From Elusimicrobiota bacterium (GTDB lineage Bacteria; RUG730): a DNA stretch of 5,049 nt. Below the pieces are notes generated by a model. That model made no database searches and was not told where the DNA came from. It was given only the letters and a program-made list of their open reading frames with translations. Below are positions 1 to 5,049 of this stretch, in pieces. The first letter of the stretch is position 1. The number at the start of each line of letters is the position of its first letter. The position numbers and the translations under genes were made by a program. The stretch spans positions 1-5,049 of the forward strand of contig JAIRLV010000147.1 of assembly GCA_031259185.1 (NCBI GenBank), in the 5' to 3' direction.

Positions 1-91
1 TTTTATCAAAATCTTTTTTATTGTTTCCATAAACAATTTTTTTGTCTTTAATATCTTTAAATTAAAATATATTATGTTTTTTAACGATTAA
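1..91 (-). other. Possible remnant or start of a gene downstream of the methyltransferase
   Basis: This stretch lies just beyond the apparent C-terminal stop of the methyltransferase pseudogene, at the window edge. On the minus strand two readings are possible. An ATG at 30-28 opens a frame reading METIKKILIK off the window. The methyltransferase's own frame continues past TGA (94-92) as LIVKKHNIF, meets TAA, then reads KDIKDKKIVYGNNKKDFDK to the edge. The second reading has a protein-like composition, so this could be a decayed C-terminal extension or the decayed next gene. A restriction endonuclease would be usual beside such a methylase, but nothing here identifies one. Too little is visible to name a product. 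Confidence 0.2.
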
Positions 92-889
92 TCATGCATA
101 ATTATATTCTGCAAATAAATCTGATTGTCCATTCATTTTTTGTAAATCAATTTTATAATTTGATATAAATAATTCTTTTCCAACTTCCACTTTTTTTTTG
201 TTTATAATTATTCATACCATATTGTAATTCCCATTCATTAATATATGCAAAGTCAAATAGTTTTTTTTTATTTTGTCTGTATTATCTAAAGTAATTAACC
301 ATTTATGATTACATTTTTTCATATCGTCCGCAAATTTTTGATGATCAAAAAAAATATGCAAATCTCCTTTTTTTCCATATAATCTAGATTTCGATTGACG
401 ATAATACGGAGGATCAAGAAAGATAAATACATTTTCACATTTTTCAAAAATAATGTATTCATAACTTTTATTTAAAATAGAAACATCTACTAATATATTT
501 TCTAATAATTTTATTCTTTCAATGGATGAATAAGTAAATCTATCTTGAAACGCTTTTTCTGAATAACCGCCTGAATCTACTGTGCCAGAAAAAGTTGTTC
601 TATTAAGAATAAAAAAACGAACGGCTCGTTCAAAATCAGTAAAATCGGTGTTTTTAGTATAAAATTGAAATATTTTTTTTCCATCGTTTTATGTTGATTT
701 AATTTTATATATCATAATCATATCATATCATATCATATAAATTTTTATTATTTTTTTTAGCGAATCTCAAAAAACAATATAAATCATAGTTTAAATCATT
801 TATAGTAAATTTTGAATTATTTAATATATTTTGTTTTATGACAAAAATACAGATCCGCCACCAACAAAAGGTTCTCTATATTTTTTTAT
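92..889 (-). pseudogene. Decayed D12-class (Dam-like) DNA adenine N6-methyltransferase
   Basis: The intact enzyme would transfer methyl groups from S-adenosylmethionine to adenine N6 in a short DNA site, usually as part of a restriction-modification pair. Reading leftward, the motif order fits the family: YREPFVGGGSVF (SAM-binding motif I, about 880-845), then FTINDLNYDLYCFLRFAKKN, then ERAVRFFILNRTTFSG and SGGYSEKAFQDRFT. The catalytic DPPY is at 415-404, followed by KWLITLDN, EWELQYGMNNYKQ and GKELFISNY, with TGA at 94-92. No single frame encodes it. The frame changes at 843-847 (a run of five), in the CATAT tract (719-738), at 261-269 (a run of nine) and at 191-199 (a run of nine). An in-frame TAA lies at 691-689. 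The longest open piece, 688-212, carries DPPY and ends at TGA 214-212. The N-terminal (P/A)GGK motif expected about 18 residues before YREPF is not found. A 38-codon minus-strand frame, 992-876, ends LSAVLDKKI and could be a degenerate N terminus joined through the A7 run at 881-887. Family assignment is firm; the DNA site recognised cannot be read from this. Confidence 0.9.
719..738. repeat. Pentanucleotide tandem repeat, 4 x CATAT
   Basis: Four perfect copies of CATAT run from 719 to 738 (ATATG on the coding strand of the methyltransferase pseudogene). Before the tract, reading leftward, the homologous frame is KKNNKNLYDMI. After it the homologous frame is YKIKST, in a different phase. The phase change is the one expected from loss of a single five-base unit, or gain of two. 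Unit length is not a multiple of three, so each copy change alters the frame. Confidence 0.85.
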
Positions 890-1193
890 CTAATACGGCA
901 CTTAAACTAAATACGAAGTTTTTTTTTAATGTTTCTTTTTGCTTTTGACAAAAAAAAATAAGAAATTTTGTTTCTTTGAAGAATAAAAACATAAAAAAAT
1001 TTGTTTCTTTTGAAAAAGAAAAACAAAAAAAATAATACTCCCCTTTTTCTGCTACTTTGATTATAAGCTAATTAAAAATATAAATTTTACAATAAAAATA
1101 TTTTGTCAAAGCGTAAAAAAAAAAGAAGATAAAAAATCCTTAAATTTATCTTTATTATAAAAAAACAAAAAAATCCAAAAAATGCTAACTTAT
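890..1193. other. Noncoding AT-rich spacer between pseudogene and gene cluster
   Basis: No credible gene is visible on either strand. On the plus strand the longest starts give only about ten codons, for example ATG at 929. On the minus strand the 38-codon frame 992-876 may be the decayed methylase N terminus. The stretch is dominated by A and T runs and holds the degenerate repeats at 963-1028. A perfect TTGACA hexamer occurs on each strand (945-950 plus; 1109-1104 minus), but neither has a convincing -10 at normal spacing. No tRNA-like fold or G+C-rich terminator stem was seen. Confidence 0.6.
963..1028. repeat. Two imperfect direct repeats, about 32 bases each
   Basis: Copy 1 starts at 963 (AAATTTTGTTTCTTTGAAGA) and copy 2 at 997 (AAATTTGTTTCTTTTGAAAA). 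Both continue into A-rich sequence and differ by single-base run-length changes and a few substitutions. A looser third relative, GTTTCTTTTTGCTTTTGA, begins at 931. Copy 2 also holds a perfect 8-base inverted repeat (TTTCTTTT at 1004-1011, AAAAGAAA at 1014-1021). Read leftward it is followed by a T run, so a weak terminator on the minus strand is conceivable, but the stem has one G-C pair. Low sequence complexity makes chance similarity a real possibility. Confidence 0.4.
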
Positions 1194-1219
1194 TTGATAT
1201 TATGTTAATAAAATGCTAA
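1179..1219 (+). repeat. Direct decamer repeat AAAATGCTAA flanking the -35
   Basis: AAAATGCTAA occurs at 1179-1188 and again at 1210-1219, 31 bases apart start to start, close to three helical turns. The first copy sits just upstream of the -35 hexamer; the second contains the extended -10 TG and the start of the -10 hexamer. This could be an operator pair or a duplicated promoter element, or chance in AT-rich DNA. No regulator is encoded in the window. Confidence 0.5.
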
Positions 1220-1222
1220 AAT
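1194..1222 (+). promoter_or_regulatory. Sigma70-type promoter with extended -10 for the envelope gene cluster
   Basis: The -35 is TTGATA (1194-1199), the spacer is exactly 17 bases, and the -10 is TAAAAT (1217-1222), each hexamer one mismatch from consensus. TG at 1214-1215 followed by one base gives an extended -10. Transcription would begin near 1229-1230, leaving a leader of about 56 bases before the ATG at 1286. This is the best promoter in the window, and the high AT background is the main reason for caution. It probably drives the transferase gene and possibly the downstream genes too. Confidence 0.65.
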
Positions 1223-1285
1223 ATAAAAATATGTACTTTTAGTTTACAATAAATTATTTTTGTAAATTTTTTAAGGAATAAATTT

Positions 1286-2296
1286 ATGATTTACTTTTCT
1301 ACATTTATGATAGCTTTTATGGTTTCAATTTTTTCAACTATTTTTTTTAAAAAGTTAGCAGTAAAATACAAGATTTATGACGAACCAAAAAGTAATATAA
1401 AAACTCATAAAACTCCAATTCCATATTTAGGTGGATTAGCAATTGCTTTTTCATTTTTTTTTACATTAATTATAATTAGGTTATTTACTCATTTTGAAAC
1501 TGGAACTCTTAGAAATCTTTGGGGTATATTTCTAGCAGGATTTCTGATTTTAATTATTGGTTTGATAGATGATTTAAAAGATTTAAATTTTAAAATTAAA
1601 ATTTTTTTTCAGTTCATTGTTGCAACTATTTTGATTTTATTTGGAATGAAGATTCAATTTATTTCACCAGATTATTTAGCTATAATTTTTACATATTTAT
1701 GGATAATTGGAATTATAAATGCTATAAATTTGATTGATATAATGGATGGGTTGTCTAGTGGAATAACGATTATAGCTTGTTTAGCTTTTTTTTTCATTAA
1801 TTCAACTAGTGAAGCTTATTTTGTAAATTTTGCTGCAATTGCTTTGTGTGGAGCTTGTTTTGGATTTCTAAAATTCAATTTTAATCCTGCAAGTATTTTT
1901 ATGGGCGATACAGGAAGTTTGTTCATTGGTAGTGTTTTAGCAGCAATTTCACTTGGAGCAAATTATTCTGGGAATAATGAAATAGCCATATTTTCTCCTA
2001 TTTTGATTTTGATAGTTCCTATATATGATACGTTTTATATCAGCTATAAAAGAATACAAAAAGGAAAATCTATTTTTATAGGAAGTAAAGACCATATTGC
2101 TTTAAGATTAAATTTTTATGGATTTTCCATAAAAAAAACAGTTTTAATTTTATATATATTTTCAATATTTTTTTCTTTATTGGCTTTTTTTATAGTCAAA
2201 ACTAATTTTAAAATAGCATTAATTATTTACATTATTACTTTGATAGTATCATTGATAATTGGGAATAAATTGGGTAAAATAATTGTTGAGGATTGA
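1286..2296 (+). CDS. WecA/TagO-like polyprenyl-phosphate sugar-1-phosphate transferase (MraY superfamily)
   Basis: This integral membrane enzyme should move a sugar-1-phosphate, probably GlcNAc-1-P, from a UDP-sugar to undecaprenyl phosphate on the cytoplasmic face, the first step of a lipid-linked glycan. The 336 residues hold about ten hydrophobic segments (roughly 1-21, 46-66, 79-94, 106-122, 131-148, 158-172, 183-195, 212-224, 236-252, 284-326 as two). Family motifs appear in order: HKTPIPYLGG (41-50), GLIDDLKD with the Asp pair D95-D96, NAINLIDIMDGLSSG (145-159; D151, D154), FNFNPASIFMGDTGS (197-211; D208), and PIYDTFYISYKR (245-256). The HKTPIPYLGG form points to the WecA/TagO group rather than MraY itself. 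The usual HxHH motif near the C-terminal cytoplasmic loop is here KDHIALRL (268-275). AAGGA at 1273-1277, eight bases upstream, supports the ATG at 1286. It is followed after 104 bases by ddl. Two runs of nine T inside the gene leave the frame intact. The glycan it initiates is unknown; the superfamily is nearly certain, the substrate less so. Confidence 0.93.
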   Translation: MIYFSTFMIAFMVSIFSTIFFKKLAVKYKIYDEPKSNIKTHKTPIPYLGGLAIAFSFFFTLIIIRLFTHFETGTLRNLWGIFLAGFLILIIGLIDDLKDLNFKIKIFFQFIVATILILFGMKIQFISPDYLAIIFTYLWIIGIINAINLIDIMDGLSSGITIIACLAFFFINSTSEAYFVNFAAIALCGACFGFLKFNFNPASIFMGDTGSLFIGSVLAAISLGANYSGNNEIAIFSPILILIVPIYDTFYISYKRIQKGKSIFIGSKDHIALRLNFYGFSIKKTVLILYIFSIFFSLLAFFIVKTNFKIALIIYIITLIVSLIIGNKLGKIIVED

Positions 2297-2400
2297 TATT
2301 AAAAAAGTTTATTTTTGATTATTTATATTTATAATTTAAAAGTAAAATTTTTATATAAATGATTTCGATGTATTGATTTTAGTAAAATATCGGAGCCCAT

Positions 2401-3399
2401 ATGAAAGAAAATAATGATTTAAGCTTTGAAAAAATAAAAGTTATAGAAAAATATAAAAATAAAAGAATACTTGTAATTTATGGTGGCTGGTCAAAAGAAA
2501 GAGAAATTTCTCTTTTGACAGGGAAAGCAATCCTAAAAAGTTTATTAAATTTAGGATTAAATGCGATAGGTATAGATTTGACTCTTGAAAATATTGAAAC
2601 TAGTTTGGATGGGAATAAATTTGATATAGTTTATATCGCTTTGCATGGGAGAGGTGGTGAAGATGGCAAAATACAAGCTTTATTGGATTTAAAAAAAATA
2701 TATTATACAGGATCAGGAGCTTTGGCTTCTGGCATTGCTATGAACAAAGTTTTCACAAAAGATATTCTATTTGCGAATGGAATTCCGACTCCTAATTTTT
2801 TAAAATTAGATGTAAAAAAAGTTTTTAATTTAGACGATATTCAAAAAAGTTTAAATGATAAAAATTTACACTTTCCATTAATTATAAAACCCGTTAATGA
2901 AGGTTCTGCTATAGGAGTTTTTATAATAGAAAATATTGATAAGTTAATGGATGCAATAAAAAAAGTTAAAAATATAGATAGTGAAATATTGATTGAAAAA
3001 TATATAAAAGGGAGAGAATTTACAGTCGGGATAATCGGGGATTTTGTTTTGCCAGTTCTAGAAATTGTGTCAGATAATAATTTTTATGATTATGAAGCAA
3101 AATATAAAAATGGAAAATCAAAACATTTTATTCCAAAAGATTTAGATATACAAATTTTAGAAAAGATGCAATATTTTGCAAAAAAGGCTTTTGATATAAT
3201 TGGTTGTAAAGCTGTCGCTAGAGTAGATTTTATGTTTGAAAATGATGAAATATTTGTATTAGAAATCAATACAGTTCCAGGTATGACAGAAACAAGTTTA
3301 TTGCCAAATGCAGCAAAAGAATGTGGTTTATCGTTTGATGAATTGGTTTTATTTATTCTTGATTCATCTTTTAGAGAAAACTTGTATTTTGATAGATAA
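2401..3399 (+). CDS. ddl: D-alanine--D-alanine ligase
   Basis: This cytoplasmic ATP-grasp enzyme joins two D-alanines for addition by MurF to the peptidoglycan stem peptide. The 332 residues carry the full motif set: GGWSKEREISLLTG (28-41; E33 matches E. coli DdlB Glu15), LHGRGGEDGKIQALL (81-95), YTGSGALASGIAMNK (102-116), and the ATP-grasp stretch IIKPVNEGSAIGV (161-173; K163, and S169 at the DdlB Ser150 position). EKYIKGREFTVG follows at 199-210, then YDYEAKY (229-235; Y235 at the Tyr216 position, fitting D-Ala rather than D-lactate ligases). RVDF is at 274-277, and LEINTVPGMTETSLLP (287-302; E288 and N290 as Mg ligands) completes the site. All key residues seem present, so it should be active. 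GGAG at 2392-2395, five bases before ATG, fixes the start. This gives a lysine-rich N-terminal extension of about 20 residues before the usual beginning, and no later in-frame ATG precedes residue 114. I found no convincing promoter in the 104-base gap upstream, so cotranscription with the transferase gene is likely. Confidence 0.97.
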   Translation: MKENNDLSFEKIKVIEKYKNKRILVIYGGWSKEREISLLTGKAILKSLLNLGLNAIGIDLTLENIETSLDGNKFDIVYIALHGRGGEDGKIQALLDLKKIYYTGSGALASGIAMNKVFTKDILFANGIPTPNFLKLDVKKVFNLDDIQKSLNDKNLHFPLIIKPVNEGSAIGVFIIENIDKLMDAIKKVKNIDSEILIEKYIKGREFTVGIIGDFVLPVLEIVSDNNFYDYEAKYKNGKSKHFIPKDLDIQILEKMQYFAKKAFDIIGCKAVARVDFMFENDEIFVLEINTVPGMTETSLLPNAAKECGLSFDELVLFILDSSFRENLYFDR

Positions 3400-3619
3400 A
3401 AATAAAATTCTTTACTTAAAAAAATGTTATAATTTTAAGAAAAAAGATATATATCAATATTGATTCAATTATAGAATTTATAATTTTGCTATCATCATTA
3501 CGACACCATTTTTGCCATTTTAATATACTCGAGGACAATACTTTTTAAATGAATCGATGAAAAATAAATAAATATTTTTGTTTAAAATTTTATGTATGAA
3601 ACAAGGATATGAAAATTTA
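3400..3619 (+). other. Intergenic gap without a recognised gene
   Basis: The 220 bases between ddl and the DUF167 start hold no convincing gene. TATAAT-like hexamers occur at 3428-3433 and 3479-3484, but without a -35 at normal spacing (TTGATT at 3460 is only 13 bases from the second). A short, less AT-biased island at about 3487-3540 includes CATTACGACACC and CTCGAGGACAA. In the frame of the DUF167 gene this region reads YRIYNFAIIITTPFLPF, stop, YTRGQYFLNESMKNK, stop, which could be a worn gene remnant but matches nothing I recognise. A weak AT-only stem (3415-3421 with 3433-3439) lacks a following T run on the plus strand. Confidence 0.5.
3603..3607 (+). promoter_or_regulatory. Ribosome binding site favouring the 3620 start
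   Basis: AAGGA lies 12 bases before ATG 3620, longer than the five to eight bases seen at the other genes here. The alternative ATG at 3596 and TTG at 3578 have no purine-rich site upstream. This site and the family's usual N terminus together favour 3620, though the long spacing leaves some doubt. Confidence 0.5.
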
Positions 3620-3898
3620 ATGATTTTAAGAGTAAAATTATTGCCTTATTCTAGCAAAAACGAAATTTGTGAAAAAATCTTTATAGACGACTTAGAATGC
3701 TTAAAAATAAAAATAAAAGCTCCTGCAATTGATAACAAGGCAAATTTGGAATTAATTAATTTTTTAGCCAAAATTTTAGACATTCCAAAAAGTTCAATAA
3801 AAATTTTGAAAGGTGAAAAAAATAAATTTAAAATTTTGAGTTTAGAAATTGATGAAAAAGTATTTTTCAAAAAAATTGAAAATTTAGAACAGTCTTAA
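3620..3898 (+). CDS. DUF167 (YggU-like) family protein
   Basis: This is a small conserved protein of unknown biochemical role, found across bacteria and often near cell-division or envelope genes. From ATG 3620 it has 92 residues, near the family's usual 95-100. It begins MILRVKLLPYSSKNEI, matching the family's opening beta strand and its Pro/Ser-Lys turn. LKIKIKAPAIDNKANLELI follows, where the family usually has a Pro-rich turn, then GKAN, here NKAN. FLAKILDIPKSSIKILKGEK and then NKFKIL correspond to the family's LAK, VPKS and G-x-K features. The same frame is open further upstream to TTG 3578 and ATG 3596, adding up to 14 residues (MFKILCMKQGYENL) that are not family-like. It is 220 bases after ddl and 70 bases before the SpoIID-domain gene, all on the same strand. 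The function cannot be inferred from the sequence. Confidence 0.88.
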   Translation: MILRVKLLPYSSKNEICEKIFIDDLECLKIKIKAPAIDNKANLELINFLAKILDIPKSSIKILKGEKNKFKILSLEIDEKVFFKKIENLEQS

Positions 3899-3900
3899 TC

Positions 3901-3936
3901 TTAATTTAAAATGTTTTTGCAATCATTTTTAATTAA
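3901..3936 (+). repeat. Imperfect inverted repeat right after the DUF167 stop
   Basis: TTAATTTAAAATG (3901-3913) can pair with CATTTTTAATTAA (3924-3936) at 12 of 13 positions, with a single T-T mismatch and a 10-base loop. It begins two bases after the TAA at 3896-3898 and ends about 30 bases before the next start. The stem has one G-C pair and is not followed by a T run, so it is a poor standard terminator. It could be a weak attenuator or mRNA-end structure, or a chance palindrome in AT-rich DNA. Confidence 0.45.
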
Positions 3937-3968
3937 GGATATACTTTTAAATAATATGGATTTATTTT

Positions 3969-5049
3969 ATGTTGAATAATCTTTTTAATAAAAATTTCAG
4001 TATTTTTTATATTTTGATTTTGCTAATATTTTGTTATGGATGTACACCTGTTTCACAGCAGTATTTTGAGCGAAATTTTCCTGACAAAGAATATAAGACT
4101 TTATTGAATGAAAAAAAAGTTCAAAAAAGTAATGAGGATAATAATTTGGACACAAATCATTTTATGACTAAAAGCACAATGCAAAAATTTATAAAAGTTA
4201 ATATTACTGATTTTTCTAAAGAAAATTCTTTGTCTATAATTCCAAATGGAGATTATGAAATTTTTGTTAATAAAAAATTGAAAGGCGAGCTTATTAATGG
4301 AAGCGAATATAAACTTGGAATTTATGCAGGACAACGAGTTGTTATAGCAAAACAAAAAGTCTACGATGAAGTAATTTATTTGCGAGGCAAGACTGGCAAC
4401 GAATATATGCAAATAAATGACAAAAAGTATAGAAATAATTTTTATATAGGCATTAAAAAAAATAAATTTTGTGTAATAAATGAAGTAGAACTTGAAAATT
4501 ATTTATATGGAGTTATTGGAAAAGAAATAAATTATTCATGGAATATAGAATCTATAAAAGCACAAGCTGTTGTAGCTAGAACTTTTTCATTAGCAAATTT
4601 AGGGAAATTTAAAAAAGATGGATTTGACCTATGCGATACGACCGCGTCTCAAGTTTATGGCGGAATGGAGGCAGAACATGGTAAAATAATTGAAGCAGTA
4701 GATTCAACAAAAAATGAAGTAATTGCGTATGATAAAAAATTAGCTCAAGCTTTTTATCATAGTTCTTGTGGCGGGCACACTGAAAATGCAGAAAATGTTT
4801 GGGGCGAACCTTTGAAATATTTACGAGGAATTAGTTGTAATTATTGTAAAAATTCTCCTAATTTTGAATGGAAAACTACTTTAACATTTTCTGATATTAC
4901 AAAAGCTTGTCAAGAAAAAGGGTATAAAGTTGGAAACATTACAAAAATAAAAGTTCGTAGATTTTCAAAATCTGGAAGAGTTAGAGAATTGACTTTATTT
5001 TGGGATGAAAGTTCAGCAACTATAAAAGGAACAGAGTTTAGAGCATTAT
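3969..5049 (+). CDS. SpoIID/LytB-domain protein, probable lipoprotein (3' end outside window)
   Basis: SpoIID-family proteins act on peptidoglycan outside the cytoplasm. B. subtilis SpoIID cleaves glycan strands whose stem peptides have been removed, and LytB enhances an amidase. The window shows 360 residues. A positive N terminus (NNLFNK) and a hydrophobic segment 10-23 end in CYGC with Cys25, a loose lipobox, so outer-face lipid anchoring is likely. A polar linker (about 26-75) and a small beta-rich region (about 85-155) precede the SpoIID core. The core includes ENYLYGVIGKEI (E186 at the position of the catalytic Glu), SWNIESIKAQAVVARTFSLA, CDTTASQVYGG, FYHSSCGGHTENAENVWG (262-279; H264, C267) and ISCNYCKNSPNFEW (C290, C293), which may form a metal site as in some SpoIID structures. 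It ends in SGRVRELTL and KGTEFRAL; the C-terminal GHGVGMSQ-type motif, roughly 60-100 residues further, would lie beyond the edge. A TGGA at 3957-3960, eight bases from ATG, and an in-frame TAA at 3948 fix the start. No sporulation gene is visible, so a vegetative wall-remodelling role is more likely. Confidence 0.93.
   Translation, partial: MLNNLFNKNFSIFYILILLIFCYGCTPVSQQYFERNFPDKEYKTLLNEKKVQKSNEDNNLDTNHFMTKSTMQKFIKVNITDFSKENSLSIIPNGDYEIFVNKKLKGELINGSEYKLGIYAGQRVVIAKQKVYDEVIYLRGKTGNEYMQINDKKYRNNFYIGIKKNKFCVINEVELENYLYGVIGKEINYSWNIESIKAQAVVARTFSLANLGKFKKDGFDLCDTTASQVYGGMEAEHGKIIEAVDSTKNEVIAYDKKLAQAFYHSSCGGHTENAENVWGEPLKYLRGISCNYCKNSPNFEWKTTLTFSDITKACQEKGYKVGNITKIKVRRFSKSGRVRELTLFWDESSATIKGTEFRAL

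Noticed and set aside
92-94. TGA read as tryptophan (alternative genetic code) so the methylase reads through as AWLIVKKH
   Set aside because: The intact genes use TGG for Trp and the transferase gene ends with TGA at 2294-2296; the pseudogene has other lesions, so decay explains it better.
945-973. TTGACA on the plus strand as a promoter
   Set aside because: The hexamer is perfect, but at 16-18 base spacing there is no -10-like sequence, and no gene follows closely.
1081-1109. TTGACA on the minus strand as promoter of the methylase
   Set aside because: A TAAAAT occurs only 14 bases away, too short, and the 16-18 base positions give poor -10 matches. It may be a relic but cannot be supported.
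2297-2400. Separate promoter for ddl
   Set aside because: TATAAT at 2330-2335 has TTGATT only nine bases upstream (2315-2320) and nothing good at 16-18 bases; AT-rich background makes lone -10 matches common.
3411-3443. Terminator after ddl
   Set aside because: The CTTAAAA/TTTTAAG stem has one G-C pair and is followed by A rather than T on the plus strand, so it does not look like an intrinsic terminator for ddl.
3646-3870. 74-residue minus-strand open frame
   Set aside because: It lies inside the DUF167 gene on the opposite strand, has no ribosome site or family match, and its Lys/Phe/Ile-rich text is what an AT-rich antisense frame gives.
4101-4412. 103-residue minus-strand open frame
   Set aside because: It lies inside the SpoIID-domain gene, which carries clear family motifs on the plus strand; the antisense reading has no recognisable domain.
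1-5049. tRNA, rRNA, CRISPR array, insertion sequence or prophage signals
   Set aside because: No cloverleaf-like G+C-rich segment, regularly spaced repeats, transposase motifs or terminal inverted repeats were seen on either strand.

Overview
The window is strongly AT-rich (about a quarter G+C by eye), with long A and T homopolymers inside intact genes as well as between them. It holds four plus-strand cell-envelope or conserved genes on the right, and on the left about 1.3 kb that is a decayed DNA-methyltransferase gene plus noncoding sequence. A low G+C genome with SpoIID/LytB, Ddl and a WecA/TagO-like transferase beside a decayed restriction-modification gene suggests a reduced, host-associated bacterium. 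The WecA-like sequence resembles what I remember of Elusimicrobiota proteins, so an Endomicrobium-type flagellate symbiont is my best guess. This is an inference from gene content and composition; no marker gene in the window proves it.

Layout. 1-91: possible remnant of a gene downstream of the methyltransferase (minus strand). 92-889, perhaps to 992: a D12-class DNA adenine methyltransferase pseudogene on the minus strand. It is readable end to end only by changing frame four times and passing one stop. Three of the frame changes lie in or at A/T runs and one in a 4x CATAT pentamer tract. 890-1193: noncoding, very AT-rich, with degenerate direct repeats. 1194-1222: a good sigma70-type promoter with an extended -10, facing the gene cluster. 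1286-2296: WecA/TagO/MraY-superfamily polyprenyl-phosphate sugar-phosphate transferase. 2401-3399: D-alanine--D-alanine ligase. 3400-3619: an unexplained gap. 3620-3898: DUF167 (YggU-like) protein. 3901-3936: an imperfect inverted repeat. 3969 to the window end: SpoIID/LytB-domain protein, probably a lipoprotein, cut by the window edge before its C-terminal motif.

How the genes fit together. Ddl makes the D-Ala-D-Ala dipeptide for peptidoglycan precursors. The WecA-like enzyme starts a lipid-linked glycan at the membrane. SpoIID-type proteins act on glycan strands outside the cytoplasm. So the right-hand 3.8 kb is an envelope-building and remodelling cluster with all visible active-site motifs intact, next to a decaying defence or methylation gene. 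I see no new multi-gene system. The most unusual signal is the pattern of decay: the methyltransferase is broken almost entirely at slippage-prone tracts.
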